Assembly (NCBI GenBank): GCA_933207985.1
Contig: OW240912.1
Location: forward strand, 197,065,334-197,129,333
DNA length: 64,000 bases
Source: Pelobates cultripes
Lineage: Eukaryota; Chordata; Amphibia; Anura; Pelobatidae
Direction of reading: 5' to 3'
Shown here: positions 1-11,929 of the stretch, in pieces
How the letters are laid out: each line of letters starts with the position of its first letter
How positions within the stretch are numbered: position 1 is the stretch's first letter
Made by a program: the position numbers and the translations under genes
The notes under the pieces: model-generated
The model's input: only the letters and a program-made list of their open reading frames with translations
Databases searched by the model: none
What the model was told of the DNA's origin: nothing

Positions 1-712
1 TTAACAGAGCGCTCAGGCGGCTACAGCATTTAAAGGGCCGGCCCTGCAGCGGCTGGTATTAACAGAATTTAGGGCGGCCTGGGGGGCAATTGCCTCCCTG
101 CTAGCCCACAGAGCTATATTAATGTTAGGGCTTAAAGGGACACTATAGTCACTAGAACAACTAAAACATATTGTTTTGTTCTGGTAAGTATAAAAATTAA
201 CTTCAGGCTTTTTACAGTAAACACTGCCCTTTCAGCGATAAGGCTGTGTTTACATTTCAGTATAGAGATACCTCCACTGCCCACTCCTCATGTGTGTAAC
301 ATGCACATCTCCAAACATTCTCTAATTACTAGGTTAACCAATAAAATCAGACATTCCATATAATAATGCTTAGATACAAATGTGGTTTTCTTTCTCTCTT
401 CAAACTTTCTTTAGTTGGATAACATTTATATTCTGTAAATTAAAGGTGCTGTCTGATTTACTTTGCCATGTATTACAATACTGTTTAAATATGACTTGGT
501 ATTTGTGGTGCCACTGTTAAATGGCTGTTAACGATTGGCGTCTGTGTATTGTTACCACGTGTATCACACTTGGCAGATGGCGCTATTTGAAAGGCGATGA
601 TTATTTAAGGTAAATCTGTTTGAGTACAAGATGCTTAGATACATTAGTGTTTAAGCTTGTGCAGCACAAAGATCATGGAATACCATCTGCTGTCCACAAA
701 TAAATATATATA
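1..712. other. Intron 1 or upstream sequence; MITE fragment at its left
   Basis: No coding sequence is seen. TTAA followed by AGGGACACTATAG at 132-148 marks the left end of the same TTAA-flanked repeat family as 3827-4213; its right end is not clear. The rest is unclassified AT-rich DNA. Confidence 0.5.
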
Positions 713-2241
713 CACTGCTCAAAAATAAAGGGGACACAAAAATAACACATCCTAGATCTGAATGAATTAAATATTCTGAAATAATTTGTTCTTTACATAG
801 TTGAATGTACTGACAACAAAATCACACACAAAAAAAAAAAAATGGAAATAAAATTTTTCAACCCCTGGAGGTCTGGATTTGGAGTCACACTCAAAATTAA
901 AGTGGAAAAACACACTACAGGCTGATCTAACTTTGATGTAATGTCCTTAAAACAAGTCAAAATGAGGCTCAGTAGTGTGTGTGGCCTCCACGTGCCTGTA
1001 TGACCTTCCTACAACGCCTGTGCATGCTCCTGATGAGGTGGCGGATGGTCTCCTGAGGGATCTCCTCCCAGTCCTGGACTAAAGCATCTGCCAACTCCTG
1101 GACAGTTTGTGGTGCAACGTGACATTGGATGATGGAGCGAGACATGATGTCCCAGATGTGCTCAATTGGATTCAGGTCTGGGGAACAGGCGGACCAGTCC
1201 ATAGCATCAATGCCTTCGTCTTGCAGTAACTGCTGACACACTCCAGCCACATGAGGTCTAGCATTGTCTTGCATTAGGAGGAACCCAGGGCCAACCGTAC
1301 CAGCATATGGGGTCTCACAAGGGGTCTGAGGATCTCATCTCCGGTACCTAATGGCAGTCAGGCTACCTCTGGCGAGCACATGGAGGGCTGTGCGGCCCCC
1401 CAAAGAAATGCCACCCCACACCATTACTGACCCACTGCTAAACCGGTCATGCTGGAGGATGTTGCAGGCAGCAGAACGTTCTCCACGGCGTCTCCAGACT
1501 CTGTCACATGTGCTCAGTGTGAACCTGCTTTCATCTGTGAAGAGCACAGGGCGCCAGTGGCGAATTTGCCAAACGTCCTGCACGGCGTTGGGCTGTAAGC
1601 ACAACCCCCACCTGTGGACGTCGGGCCCTCATACCACCCTCATGGAGTCTGTTTCTGACAGTTTGAGCAGACACGTGCACATTTGTAGCCTGCTGGAGGT
1701 CATTTTGCAGAGCTCTGGCAGTGCTCCTCCTGTTCCTCCTTGCACAAAGGCGGAGGTAGCGGTCCTGCTGCTGGGTTGTTGGCCTCCTCCACGTCTCCTG
1801 ATGTACTGGCCTGTCTCCTGGTAGCGCCTCCATGCTCTGGACACTACGCTGACAGACACCGCAAACCTTCTTGCCACAGCTCGCATTGATGTCCTGGATG
1901 AGCTGCACTACCTAAGCCACTTATGTGGGTTGTAGAACCCGTCTCATGCTACCACTAGAGTGAAAGCACCGCTAGCATTCAAAAGTGACCAAAACAAAAG
2001 CCAGGAAGCATAGTAACTGAGAAGTGGTCTGTGGTCACCACCTGCAGAACCACTCCTTTATTGGGGGTGTCTTGCTAATTGCCTATAATTTCCACCTGTT
2101 GTCTATCCCATTTACACAACAGCATGTGAAATTGATTGTGTTGCTTCCTAATTGGCCAGTTTGATTTCACAGAAGTGTGATTGACTTGGAGTTACATTGT
2201 GTTGTTTAAGTGTTCCTCTATTTATTTTTTTTTGAGCAGTG
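713..2241 (-). mobile_element. Tc1/mariner-type transposon, degenerate copy
   Basis: A 1529-bp element flanked by TA on both sides (711-712 and 2242-2243). The ends are inverted: left CACTGCTCAAAAATAAAGGG, and the right end read in reverse begins CACTGCTCAAAAAAAAATAA. Length and TA target fit the Tc1 group. The transposase lies on the minus strand and is broken, so the copy is dead by itself. Confidence 0.93.
969..1908 (-). pseudogene. Tc1-type transposase remnant (DD34E)
   Basis: In reading order, an N-terminal helix-turn-helix region ([19 protein letters not shown], then [17 protein letters not shown] in a second frame) is followed by FTDESRF with the first catalytic Asp, QDNARPHVA with the second, and SPDLNPIEHIWD with the catalytic Glu. 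Exactly 34 residues separate the second Asp and the Glu, the DD34E spacing of Tc1. The frame shifts within 1530-1890 and a stop falls near 1335, so no full protein of about 340 residues can be made. The catalytic triad itself is still readable. Confidence 0.92.
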
Positions 2242-2541
2242 TATATTATTTATTTTTTTAAATCTATATCTGTTTGTGAATCTCTATCGCTCCCTCTCAT
2301 TTCTAGGGGCTAGGTTTAAAAAACAAAAAATGTAAAAAAATTATTTCATTTAACTAACCGTTTTATTTTCAACGACAAATACAACTAGCTACTACTACAG
2401 GTTAATATAGTGGTTCTGGTGGCTATAACCTGTTCCTGCAGGCTTTTCAATGTAAACACTGTTTTCAGTGAAACAGGCGCACGCTGATTGGCAAATGCAG
2501 GTACAGTCACAATTAGTTTTTTTTTTTTTTTTTTAAAGTTT

Positions 2542-2618
<77 letters not shown>

Positions 2619-3826
2619 TATAGAGATTTTAAATTAAATTTAAATACACTCAGCCTCCCTACCTTTTGGAAGAGCTGGAGTGGATTGGCTTTCCTTGGAG
2701 CCCAGTGGGCAGTCCTCTCACGCTATTCCTTACAGCTGCCTGCATTGGAGTGAACAGGCTGACAAATGCCCAGACGTCAAAATACTACATAATAGTTGAC
2801 TAATACAGTCACACGTTCGGTTATATAGTCCATATATGTATAGGTTCAGAGATTATTGTATCTGAATTTATCAGCTAGATATATTCCTATGACTGTGAGC
2901 AGTCTATTGTATGCGTCAGTTTTTGTAAATACTGTAGATTATTGTCCTATGTCCGTTCTACCTATCTTTTATCATTATTTCTTTGGTGGCCTTTACTGCT
3001 TTAGATGGTAAATCATTCCTTATAGGATAAGTTTGCTGTGGTCCGGGATGTGAAACTATTCTATTGACAGGTCTCTCTTTTCAATAGTTTTTAATAATTC
3101 TGACCCCAACCTATGATAATGTGAAATGTTGGTGTACTGCAACATTGTGTGTGTGTATTATAGTAGTAAATAAAATAGTATGTTTTGTATCCTTGTGTGG
3201 GTTGTACCTTGGCTTTATTTTGGTTTACATCCTGGGAGAGTGCCAAGGGTACCGATATATATTGCATAAGGCTACATGTATTGTCAATATGCTGTAACTA
3301 TCCTTTTCCTTTTTGGTAAAAATAGTTGAATATTACCACAATCCTCTTAAGCTTAGTATGATTCACTTTTAGTGAGTGGGTGGGCAATATTCACGTCACA
3401 AAGAGTTTCTCATCAAAATCACCCTTTGGTTCATTAACCACTCCTATTTAAATTGTAATTTGACGAGGTTTTATTTGTCCTGGAAAAAATGTCCTGAAAC
3501 ATCGACATTCTTAAACATGATTTGTAAAACATATCAAATACCATCTATGTTTAAAATGGATTGATCTGTTAGCTTGCTGTGCAATTACAATTTGTGTGCA
3601 CAAAAGATATATTATTCGATCACTGATAATGTGGGGCTAAAAAGAAAGTCCACATTGCAAATTTATCACTTACTGATGTTTAAAAACTGTAGTGAATCAT
3701 GTGCTCTAAACCAAGGTTAGGTGGAAGTGTTCCAGATAAAGTTGGGGTAGGTAAGGTGTGGCTTGCAGTTAGTCCTTTTTACTTATATTGTGCTAGGTCA
3801 TGTGATAGCGCTTCTGTTTGATCTGC
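2242..3826. other. Intron DNA with an AT microsatellite, no gene seen
   Basis: It contains an (AT)n run at 2548-2616 after a T-rich stretch. Nothing coding is recognisable; short open frames here lack any known motif. Confidence 0.6.
2548..2616. repeat. (AT)n microsatellite
   Basis: About 34 uninterrupted AT dinucleotides, ending at GATATAGAG. Confidence 0.97.
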
Positions 3827-4213
3827 TTAAAGGGACACTATAGTCACCCAAACCACTTCAGCTCAGTGAAGTGGTCTGGGTGCCAGGTCCCTCAGGTTTT
3901 AATACTTCAGATGCAAACATAGCAGTTTCAGAGAAACTGTTATGTTTACATTTGGGGTTAATCCAGTCTTCCGGACAGCCACTAGAGGCGTATCTGCAAT
4001 GCTGGAGGAACATTTCGCCCCCATCGCGCATCGTCTATAGGAAAGCATTGAGCTGACGTCGGATGGGCCCGGCGCTTGATAAAAGTAACCTGCTGGAGGG
4101 ATTTTAACTCCTTTAGCGCCACTGGAGGGGGACCCTAAGGGTGGGGGCACCCTCAGGGCACTATATAGTGTCAGGAAAACCACTGTTTTCCTGACACAAT
4201 AGTGATCCTTTTT
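3827..4213. repeat. TTAA-flanked MITE, AGGGACACTATAG family
   Basis: TTAA at 3827 precedes AGGGACACTATAGTCACC; the other end carries CAGGAAAACC and CTGACACAATAGTGATCC near 4213. Internal CACTTCAGCTCAGTGAAGTG is palindromic. Related copies occur at 32266-32671, 52227-52707, 23426-24371 and 54718-54972. The TTAA target is typical of piggyBac-type elements, so a non-autonomous piggyBac derivative is a reasonable guess. Confidence 0.8.
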
Positions 4214-4756
4214 GTCTAAATAGCCTTTAGGATGCACAAAATACAGAATCTGCTTGTTTCCTATAATCCTTGTTCTGTAAATTAGAATGGAGAGTTAATC
4301 TATTTCAACTGTAGTTAATGTTTTTGAGAGATAACACTAATAAGCCCTTGATGTAGAGGACTCATTGGATACACCCATTTTTGTATCTTACAACAGCAGA
4401 AGCCTGCAATAGACTTTTTGGGTGTAGACTTTAATATAGTTGAATGGATAAAATGTTTTCTCTGCAGTGATGAGCACTTTATACCCATTTTTTTAATGAA
4501 AATGTTTGTCTTTATCTCAGATGAGTAGGTAACCTGCAAATGTTTTTATTCTAGTTTTTAGTTATTTTGTTCTTGTAACACCTGTGCTGTTGTATGTTAA
4601 GGGTAATATGTATATGGATGGTTTCATTCTAATTTTCTTCTATTGGTCTGTCCTATATGGAACGTAGCTCTCTGTGGAATAGGAATTTCTTGACTTGTGA
4701 CCGGACACTTGCTGTAGGAATTGGGGATTATTCTAGCTTTAGTGACCCAATAATCT

Positions 4757-4920
4757 AAATTTTATTAATGACAGGAGGCTTCGTATTTGCTTATCTTTCT
4801 TTACTGAACCTTCCAGCAGCAAAGAAATAGTTAACAATGGTGTAAAAAGATTAACCAATCAGAGTACAACAGTATCATAGTATGTCATCAAGCTCCTCCC
4901 AATTCCTCTTCCTTGCTGTA
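4757..4920. repeat. DIRS-like terminal inverted repeat, left copy
   Basis: It runs from AAATTTTATTAATGACAGG through TTGCTTATCTTTCTTTACTG to CTCCTCCCAATTCCTCTTCC. The reverse complement of 11314-11473 matches it closely, with small substitutions. Confidence 0.88.
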
Positions 4921-5329
4921 GCTGAGTGTGGCAGAGATCAACCATGTAAACCATATAACCACATGAACAATGGACGAAACTGCAGGTCCTGTGTTTTGGT
5001 CAACCGTGTAAACTGAGAACTTGCTGACTCCACTTTATAACAACTGTAGAGGTTCTTCACACTAAAAGGAAACAGAAGTCCATGAGAGTATAGGTTCTCT
5101 TACCAGAGAAAACAAGTTTATGGAACACATATAGTGAACTGTAATCCCTAGGATAGTTATTAGCGAAAACATGGCAAATACTTGAACATAATCCTAAAGT
5201 GTAAACCTATGGCAGATGGTGTGTATATTTAACGTTGGAATAGAGAAACGTTAATTTACCTAATAACTTACCTCAAAGGGCGGGAGTAAACTATACAAAG
5301 AAGAGGGGGGAGAAATATTTGCCTCCTGT

Positions 5330-5413
5330 CGTTAATAAAATTTAGATTGTTCAGTCACTAAACTTAGAATAATCCCTAATTTTATGGCAAGACAGGAGGC
5401 TTCATATTTGCTG
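5330..5413. repeat. DIRS-like internal complementary region
   Basis: 5330-5372 is an inverted match to 4723-4768 (around TTAGTGAC and GGGATTATTCTA). 5379-5413 matches the reverse complement of the right end (AATTTTATGGCAA then GACAGGAGGCTTC) with one mismatch. Joining sequences from both ends is the hallmark of the DIRS internal region. Confidence 0.75.
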
Positions 5414-6607
5414 GTTTAACGCTCCTATATGATAGAAGATACAGCATGTGGCATAGGTTTAAAATAGAAGGTACGAAATGTCGATTCTCTGGACCAATCT
5501 GCAGATGATAGGATGTCGGAGAGGGAACTGCCTGCACCAAAGGCAGATGATGCAGCTGCTCCTCTGAGTGTGCTCCAAAGGCGGGGTTAATCCCAGTTTG
5601 GACAAGTATCCATCTGATCCACCGTGCAGTGGTGGGAGTGGAGACTGGCTTGTGCAGTCTGTAAGAAACCAGGAGGGGTCCCGTAGAGGAACAATGTGTG
5701 TGGCCGTGGTATCTATATAGTTTCGTGCACAACGCGCCATGCAGCGTGACTGTCTGTTCGGAAAATAAGGGTAGAAGACTGAAGAGCAATTAGTCTACGT
5801 ACGTCTGGTGATATTAAATTTAACTCCCTCGGGCGTAAAGACTACAGCATGGTAGTCAAGCGCTCGAATATCGGAAACTCAACGGAAGGATACCAAACAT
5901 AGAAGTAATTCCAGCTTGGCAGAAAGTTGGCATAACATCAAAGCCTCGTTAGAAGGCCAAGATTCCAAACCAGAAAAAACCTGGGTGACGTCCCAGAAGT
6001 TGGAATATCTTGGTTGAGGGTGTCAGGCCAAGCGGATCCTCGGTAAGAGTCGACAAACAGACGGGTGTTTCCCTACTGATGAATTGTAAATAGAGTTGTG
6101 AGCTGTGGAAATAGCAGATGGAGACACATTAATCGACCTATAGGATTTGCCTTGATCAAAAAGGGTAGATGGATAATTTTGAATGGCTGTGAGAGGTGCT
6201 GAAAAGGAATCGATATTCCTTTCCAAACACCAGCTGACCCATGTCTGCCATGCAGAGAGGTAAGCACTTCTAGTGCCTGGTGCCCAGGAGTCCCATACAA
6301 GAGCCTGAGCTGTTGTCGAAAGTTCCGAGACATTCCAAGATCCCCTGAAACGGTCAAAGCTACCAGTTGGAGCCGTTCTTGAAGAGTGAGCGGGTGACAG
6401 TCCCCGGCTGGATTCTTGAGTATGTTGGGGAATTGCTGCAATAGAATTGGGTAATTCACTGATTGTTCTAGCAGAGTTGGGAACCAGTTCTGGGCCCTCC
6501 ATAAAGGGGTAACAATGACTATCATCACTACCAGAGCTTTGACTCGATAAAGGGTGCGTTGGATCATGGAGAAGGGCGGGAATGCATAAGCTCCTCTCTC
6601 TGGCCAA
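5382..6607 (-). pseudogene. DIRS-type tyrosine recombinase, broken
   Basis: The N-terminal SAM-like DNA-binding part reads ALVWDSWAPGTRSAYLSAWQ then TWVSWCLERNIDSF at about 6150-6320. A downstream segment (about 5520-5680) reads KPVSTPTTARWIRWILVQTG then GAHSEEQ, the region of the H-x-x-R box; His is present but the Arg is replaced. Frameshifts and stops separate the two parts. Such recombinases integrate the circular DNA copy of DIRS elements without target duplication. Confidence 0.8.
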
Positions 6608-6764
6608 GGGTGTAGAAATGCATCAACTGCCCAGGATTGGGGATCTGGGAGCCAGCTGAAAAAGGTCTCCACCTGGATGTTCAACTGAGACGCGAAAAGG
6701 TCTAGCGTGAGGTGTCCACTAAGGCAATGAATTTGATGAAACAGAAGGGGGTGTAGTTTGCCAG

Positions 6765-8008
6765 TCACTGACGTCCCTCCATTGGCGGGAGAACCAATCT
6801 GCAACTAGATTGTCCGTGCCCGGAAGATATTCCGCTCATATGGAGAGGTTTCTCCCTAGGCAGAATTGGTAGAGGTCCTTCGTAAGGTCGGACAGCAATT
6901 TGGATTGGGATGCTCCCAACTGATTCACATAACGTACTGCAGAGACATTGTCCATGCGTAGTCTTGAAGTCTTTTGCGAAACAGCGGATTGCAAAGGATT
7001 CTGCGATTCCAGGCAGTTGACGCGTAGAGCCCGTTCCGAGGGGGACCAAAGTCCCCCGGTGGACTTCTCCGAACACATTGCGACCTACCCGAGGAGGCTG
7101 GCATCAGATTCCAGGACGAAGTCTGGCTGCGATCCGAATATGGCTTTGCCATTCCAGGCTTCCATGTTGTGAAGTCAACAGTGGAGTTCTATATACTGGT
7201 CGTAGGAAGTGGACCGGTGTAGGTAATTCGTTTTGAGTCGCTGCATGACTCAGTAGTGTAAGGGTCCCTGATATATAGCCTAGACAGAGGCCGACAGGAG
7301 ACCTGTAGTATGTGCCAAATCATGCAAGCAAATCTATTGGGCTGACAGCAATTTCCGGATGTCTCTCTTTATGGATTTTTTCTTTGTGGAAGGTAATTGT
7401 AAAATCGCCTGTGTCTAATCTATTCGAAATCTGAGGAATTAAACTGTCTGAGAGGGTTCCAAATCCAACTTTTGAAAATTTATGACAAAACCTAGGTTTT
7501 GTAACAAGGCAGCTGTCATGTCAATATGTTGTCAGAGCAGGTTTGGGTTCTAGGCCATTATCAGGGTGTCGTCCAAATATATAATGGAACGAATCCCTTG
7601 CGATCAGAGCAGAGCAATCACTGGTTTCATTAATTTTGTGAAACACCATGGTGCTGAGCAAAGACTGAAAGGAAGGCATGTGAATTGCCAAATCTCCCCT
7701 TGCCAGAGGAATTGAAGGATAGCCCGATGGCAGCGGCAATAGGGATTGTGAGGTATGCGTCCTTGTGATCGAATCTGGAAAACCAGTCTCACGCAAATGA
7801 GGTCCCTGAGAAGATGGATGACCTCAATCTTGAAATGGCCATATCTAACCTGCTGCTTCAGATTGATAATTGGGCGAAGATCTGTCTTCTTGCGAACCAA
7901 GAATATGTTGCTGAGAAAGGTATGTGGGAAAGGCGATCTTTCGATTGCTCCTTTCCCCACTAGTTTGTGTAACTCTGTTTGTAATGTGAGGTCGTCTGTT
8001 ATAGACAT
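6765..8008 (-). pseudogene. DIRS-type reverse transcriptase/RNase H, broken
   Basis: RT fingers read IERSPFPHTFLSNIFLVRKK then TDLRPIINLKQQ near 7830-7950. The palm motif YLDDTLIMA can be read at 7553-7579 in another frame, with both catalytic Asp intact. CLPFSLCSAPWCFTKLMKPV lies between them. RNase H follows with RLRMDNVSAVRYVNQLGAS at about 6900-6960. At least three frame changes are needed, so it is inactive. Confidence 0.85.
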
Positions 8009-8259
8009 TCATAATGGTGTAGGTGGTGTGTCCTGGAAGGGAGTGGAAAGAAATCTATCTTGAAACCCTTGGCTGTGTTTAGGATCCATAGATCCTGCGA
8101 AAGTGATTCCCACTGTTGGGGGAAAAAAATGGGTTAGTCGGCCTGCTATAGGTATATTGAAGGAAGGTTTATTACCTGGAGCAGTGCGTCCGCGTAGGGA
8201 AGCTGATCCATGTCCCCTACGCGGATGGATCCCCTGTTTGTGAACTGTCGGTCGTATGG

Positions 8260-9448
8260 TCAGGTGGTTCCCGTCTTCCAGTAATTGTCTGTGGGACGAG
8301 GCCTGTAGCCTGTGAAGGCAGCTCTGCTGTTCGTTCGGCCCCTGTAATGACCAGCTCTCCCAGAAAAACGGTGTGACTGTGAACGAAATACCCTGCGTGG
8401 GGAGGATTGGGCTTTATTTAAGGTCGTGAAGACCTGCACATGCTTGGATAAATCTCTTCTAAAAGGGTCTCCAAATAATAAGCCATTGACTTCCGGTCCC
8501 AATTCCTGGGAACTTAAATCGCTAGTTTAGCGTCAATTTTGTATAGTGCCGCCTTACGTCTTTCTGTGGACATGGCCCCATTGGCATTGCCTAAGAAACC
8601 TAAAGCCCTCTGGGCCCATTCTCGCACAGTGTGCGGGTCAAATTCTCCACTGCTAATGGCTGTGTCAGCCAAAATAAAAATGTGGATAATAGGACCAGCT
8701 ATATCTAGGAGCTTGTCCTGAGTTGCTTTTAAGACCTTGCTCGATACCCTTGCGAGAGTCTTTGCCTGATCTAGTGAGGAATGTCACCAAAATAGGGTCA
8801 AATTCTGGCGTACATGCCACTTTATTCGGGATAGTTAACCGAGGGCATTCGGCTCGAAGTTTAGCTCTGATCTCCTTTTCTAGTGGCTTACTCAGCCACA
8901 TCTTACAGAAGTTGGAAATGTGAGCAGGCAGGGCCCATTTGGCAGAGCGTGGGTGTTTAATGACCCTAGGGTCAAAGAAGGGAACGCCCAAAGCATCCAG
9001 AAGGGTGTCTGACTTGGGTTCCATGGGTTTAGTGTGAATTGAATCTGGAGTATCAATATAAGTTTTTGACCAATTCCAACGAGGGGTCTCGTAGCGCATT
9101 CGCTGAAGACTCCCCATCAGAATAGCCAAGATAATAGTCTACCACAAATGTGGAACCTTATAAGGGGTCTGTAGTAGCCTGAGCAGGGCAAGTGAGGGAC
9201 AACTTAATGGACTTGGCGGGAGCCTTGCCTGCAGATATACTATCCCCTTTCCAGGGACGTTTGTGCAATACCTCCTGATCCGAAGGCTGGGAGTCTTCGG
9301 AATCAGAGGGCAGGCGCATAGTGGAGTTAACCTCGGTAGAAGTCTTGTCATGAAAGGCTGTTAGCGCCTTGGGAATAGATTCCGCTATAGTGGAAATGAG
9401 CCATGTTCGGAGTTCCTGTAAAATTGCAGACTCAGATTGGTCAGACAT
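8260..9448 (-). pseudogene. DIRS-type gag-like protein, broken
   Basis: It begins MSDQSESAILQELRTWLIST at 9448 and continues in another frame with DALGVPFFDPRVIKHPRSAK then AHISNFCKMWLSKPLEKEIR and TPEFDPILVTFL. A basic Arg/Ser-rich end (FRSQSHRFSGRAGHYRGRTN) lies near 8330-8400. The order and the DPR-HPRSA-W motif are typical of DIRS first frames. Several frameshifts interrupt it. Confidence 0.75.
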
Positions 9449-11313
9449 GTTGGATCTTATTCATGGTAGAACTGACAATAGTCAACTCAATAAAACTTTG
9501 CAATAAATGGGGTTTACCCACTGTATAAAAAGATAATTGTAAGTGCATTATTTATAGTAAGTGGATTAAGCCACTATAATAAAAGGCAGTGTGGTTTCAC
9601 TTGTAAGGGTCAAATCAGGTGTGTATATATACATAATATTTAGAAAAATGTATGTGGGGTTACCACTAGTAATTCAAAGGGGAGTTCACCTGTAACTTAT
9701 TAATATAAAGTAGGGATCTCCAGGTGTAATAAAGTGCTAATACACTTTAATAATATGAGAGGTGGGGGTCACCCACAATGACACTCAGAGTAGTTCAGAA
9801 ATAAAGTGGGGGTCACCCACAAAAGCCCTCCTTTTTATTGAAGAGAGTTGTCACGAGCGTGGGCTATAGGCCCAGCCGAGACAGTGGGGAGAGTGTGGAA
9901 GTGACAGGGTTAATGACACCAGACCCCTGGTTACCTGTTGCTAGTCCCAGCAACCACTCAATTAACCCCTGCAATCCCTTCTACACTAACTCCCTTAGTA
10001 CACTTGACTGCCACCACCAAGACTTTTAAACCCGGGCGTCTTAGGTTACCCCACACACAGGAGAATTATAGTATCACCGTTCTACTTTTACTGATAAAAC
10101 ATATATAGTTAACCCCTTTTGGTAACGTGTTTACCTGAGCTTTCCTCTGGAGAGTGAAGCTCATAGAGAACAGAGACACAAGCTGATTAAGTAAACATTT
10201 AATCTGACAAAAAGGATTCACAGTGCTGAGTACAAAATACAGAAATAAATGACATACAGATAACAAATTGCAAAACAGTACATAAAATAAAATAGGAGAA
10301 AACACAAGAAATTCCTTACATATATTTACCCCATATAGAATTCTTGTGGGAGTCTTAGATGGTATAGGTCTCCTAGAAGTTACTGACAAAAGAAAAATGA
10401 ATAATTGACCTCCCTGGATAGTCCAACACCCTCATATATCTAAACTAGTTCTTTCTCAGTGGGCAGACCCCTGGGGGGGGATCAGAGGGGGCTGGTCTGG
10501 CAGTCTATTGCCCACTCTATGAAATTCCTTGTGTCCAGCTCTGGTGATGGCTATCTAGATGTTTTATGGTCTAGGCCTGGTGCAGGATCAAAGACCACAA
10601 TAAATGTCATCCCAAGGTTTACAAAAAAACAACTCTTAACATATATAAACACACATCAAACACCAACTCATGCTTTTGGCATGACAAGAGTATACAGCAG
10701 GTTTGGTATTTTGTTATCTGGAAAGGAACAGAAGTAAATAAAATGAGTAAAAATAAAAATCCTAAGAAAATAGTAGCACAATAATTGTGCTAAAAAGGAA
10801 AAAATTTGAACTTACCAAATCCGGTGTGGAAAGCACTGGATTTTCCGACCGTTGTGTTGAGCGGGAAAAAACCGTCGGAAGATGGCCGGCGTCAGAGGGC
10901 AGAGAGGGAAACGCGTCATAAAAAGGACTCGAAAGGGCGGGAAGCTGAAAATGGCACGAAATGGTTATTAGCAGTGGACTCTATGGGAAATAGAGTGCGC
11001 GGCGATTAAGGGAGTGAATGAGGGATGGGCCGCGGTCTCTTACTGAGGAGAGAGCCACGGACACTTAAAATACAAGTAAAATTGTGGATGAAAGGTTGTG
11101 CTGACTTAGAGATAGGCACTTAAAATTTGTAGGAGTGAAAAGACAGGAAAAATCTATATAAAAAAAATTATACATCTACTTAGAAATTAATATAGGATTG
11201 TAAGTGATCTATAAATAATATAAATATTAGGTGTTGATGTACAATACAGTCAATATATGCTAACCAACATTTAACAAAATGCAATATAATTGGAATAGAC
11301 TCACCTGGGAGGT
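9449..11313. other. DIRS-like element 5' leader, with a possible inserted segment
   Basis: Non-coding sequence between the gag start and the right inverted terminus. 9510-9840 holds loose repeats of a GTGGGGGTCACCCACAA motif. 9838-10745 differs in composition and may be a separate insertion; I cannot classify it. Confidence 0.5.
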
Positions 11314-11473
11314 ATGCAGCAAAGAAAGAAGAATTGGGAGGAGATTGATGACATAATATGATACTGTTTTACTCTCTGGTTAATCTTTTTACACCATTGT
11401 TATCTATTTGCTGCTGGGTGGTTCAGTAAAGAAAGATAAGCAAATATGAAGCCTCCTGTTTTGCCATAAAATT
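11314..11473. repeat. DIRS-like terminal inverted repeat, right copy
   Basis: The inverted partner of 4757-4920, ending GAAGCCTCCTG and TTTTGCCATAAAATT. It also matches part of the internal region at 5379-5413. Confidence 0.88.
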
Positions 11474-11929
11474 GTAAACTCAAACATTTCCAGCTGATTG
11501 TTTTCTTTGTTACACGATAGAGCACTTGAACATAAGTCAACCAATCATCCTTGCCCACAGGTGTTTATAACTCAAGAAGGAGTGCTAACTTGATATGTTG
11601 ACATAATAATGGTGCCTACAATGCCAGCTGTTAGGGTAGATGTTTTGATCTCGTCTGACCAACACTTGCCAGTTTAATTGTTCTTCCTCTCCTCCATGCT
11701 GTTGATCATCTCGGTGAGTGGTGAAGAGGTAGATGAGATGGGGGTCTGTAGTAGTTTTCCTGCTGTTGATGGTGTAGGGGTTCTTTATGATAGCAGAGAC
11801 ACGTTTTCCTGGACCCCTTGTTCACATACCTGGTATCCTGGCAGTAATGGTAAACCTGACCCAAACCCTTTCTGGTGCACTGCTGAAATACCAAGCTCAG
11901 GAGTACATGGTAATAAAGCAGAGGGTGAC

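Larger units (their letters stand above)
4723..11473 (-). mobile_element. DIRS-like tyrosine-recombinase retrotransposon, degenerate
   Basis: An element of about 6.7 kb, coding on the minus strand in the order gag-like, reverse transcriptase, RNase H, tyrosine recombinase. It has no LTRs; instead, inverted termini of about 160 bp lie at 4757-4920 and 11314-11473. An internal segment (5330-5413) repeats end sequences, partly inverted, as expected for the internal complementary region used in DIRS circle formation. All reading frames are interrupted. The outer boundaries are approximate. Confidence 0.88.

Noticed and set aside
3376..3564. 62-codon open frame in intron 1
   Set aside because: No motif, no splice context and ordinary AT-rich composition. 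Similar short frames throughout the introns were left out for the same reason.
8539..8923. Plus-strand open frames within 7755-8923
   Set aside because: They are antisense shadows of the DIRS gag-like and RT remnants.
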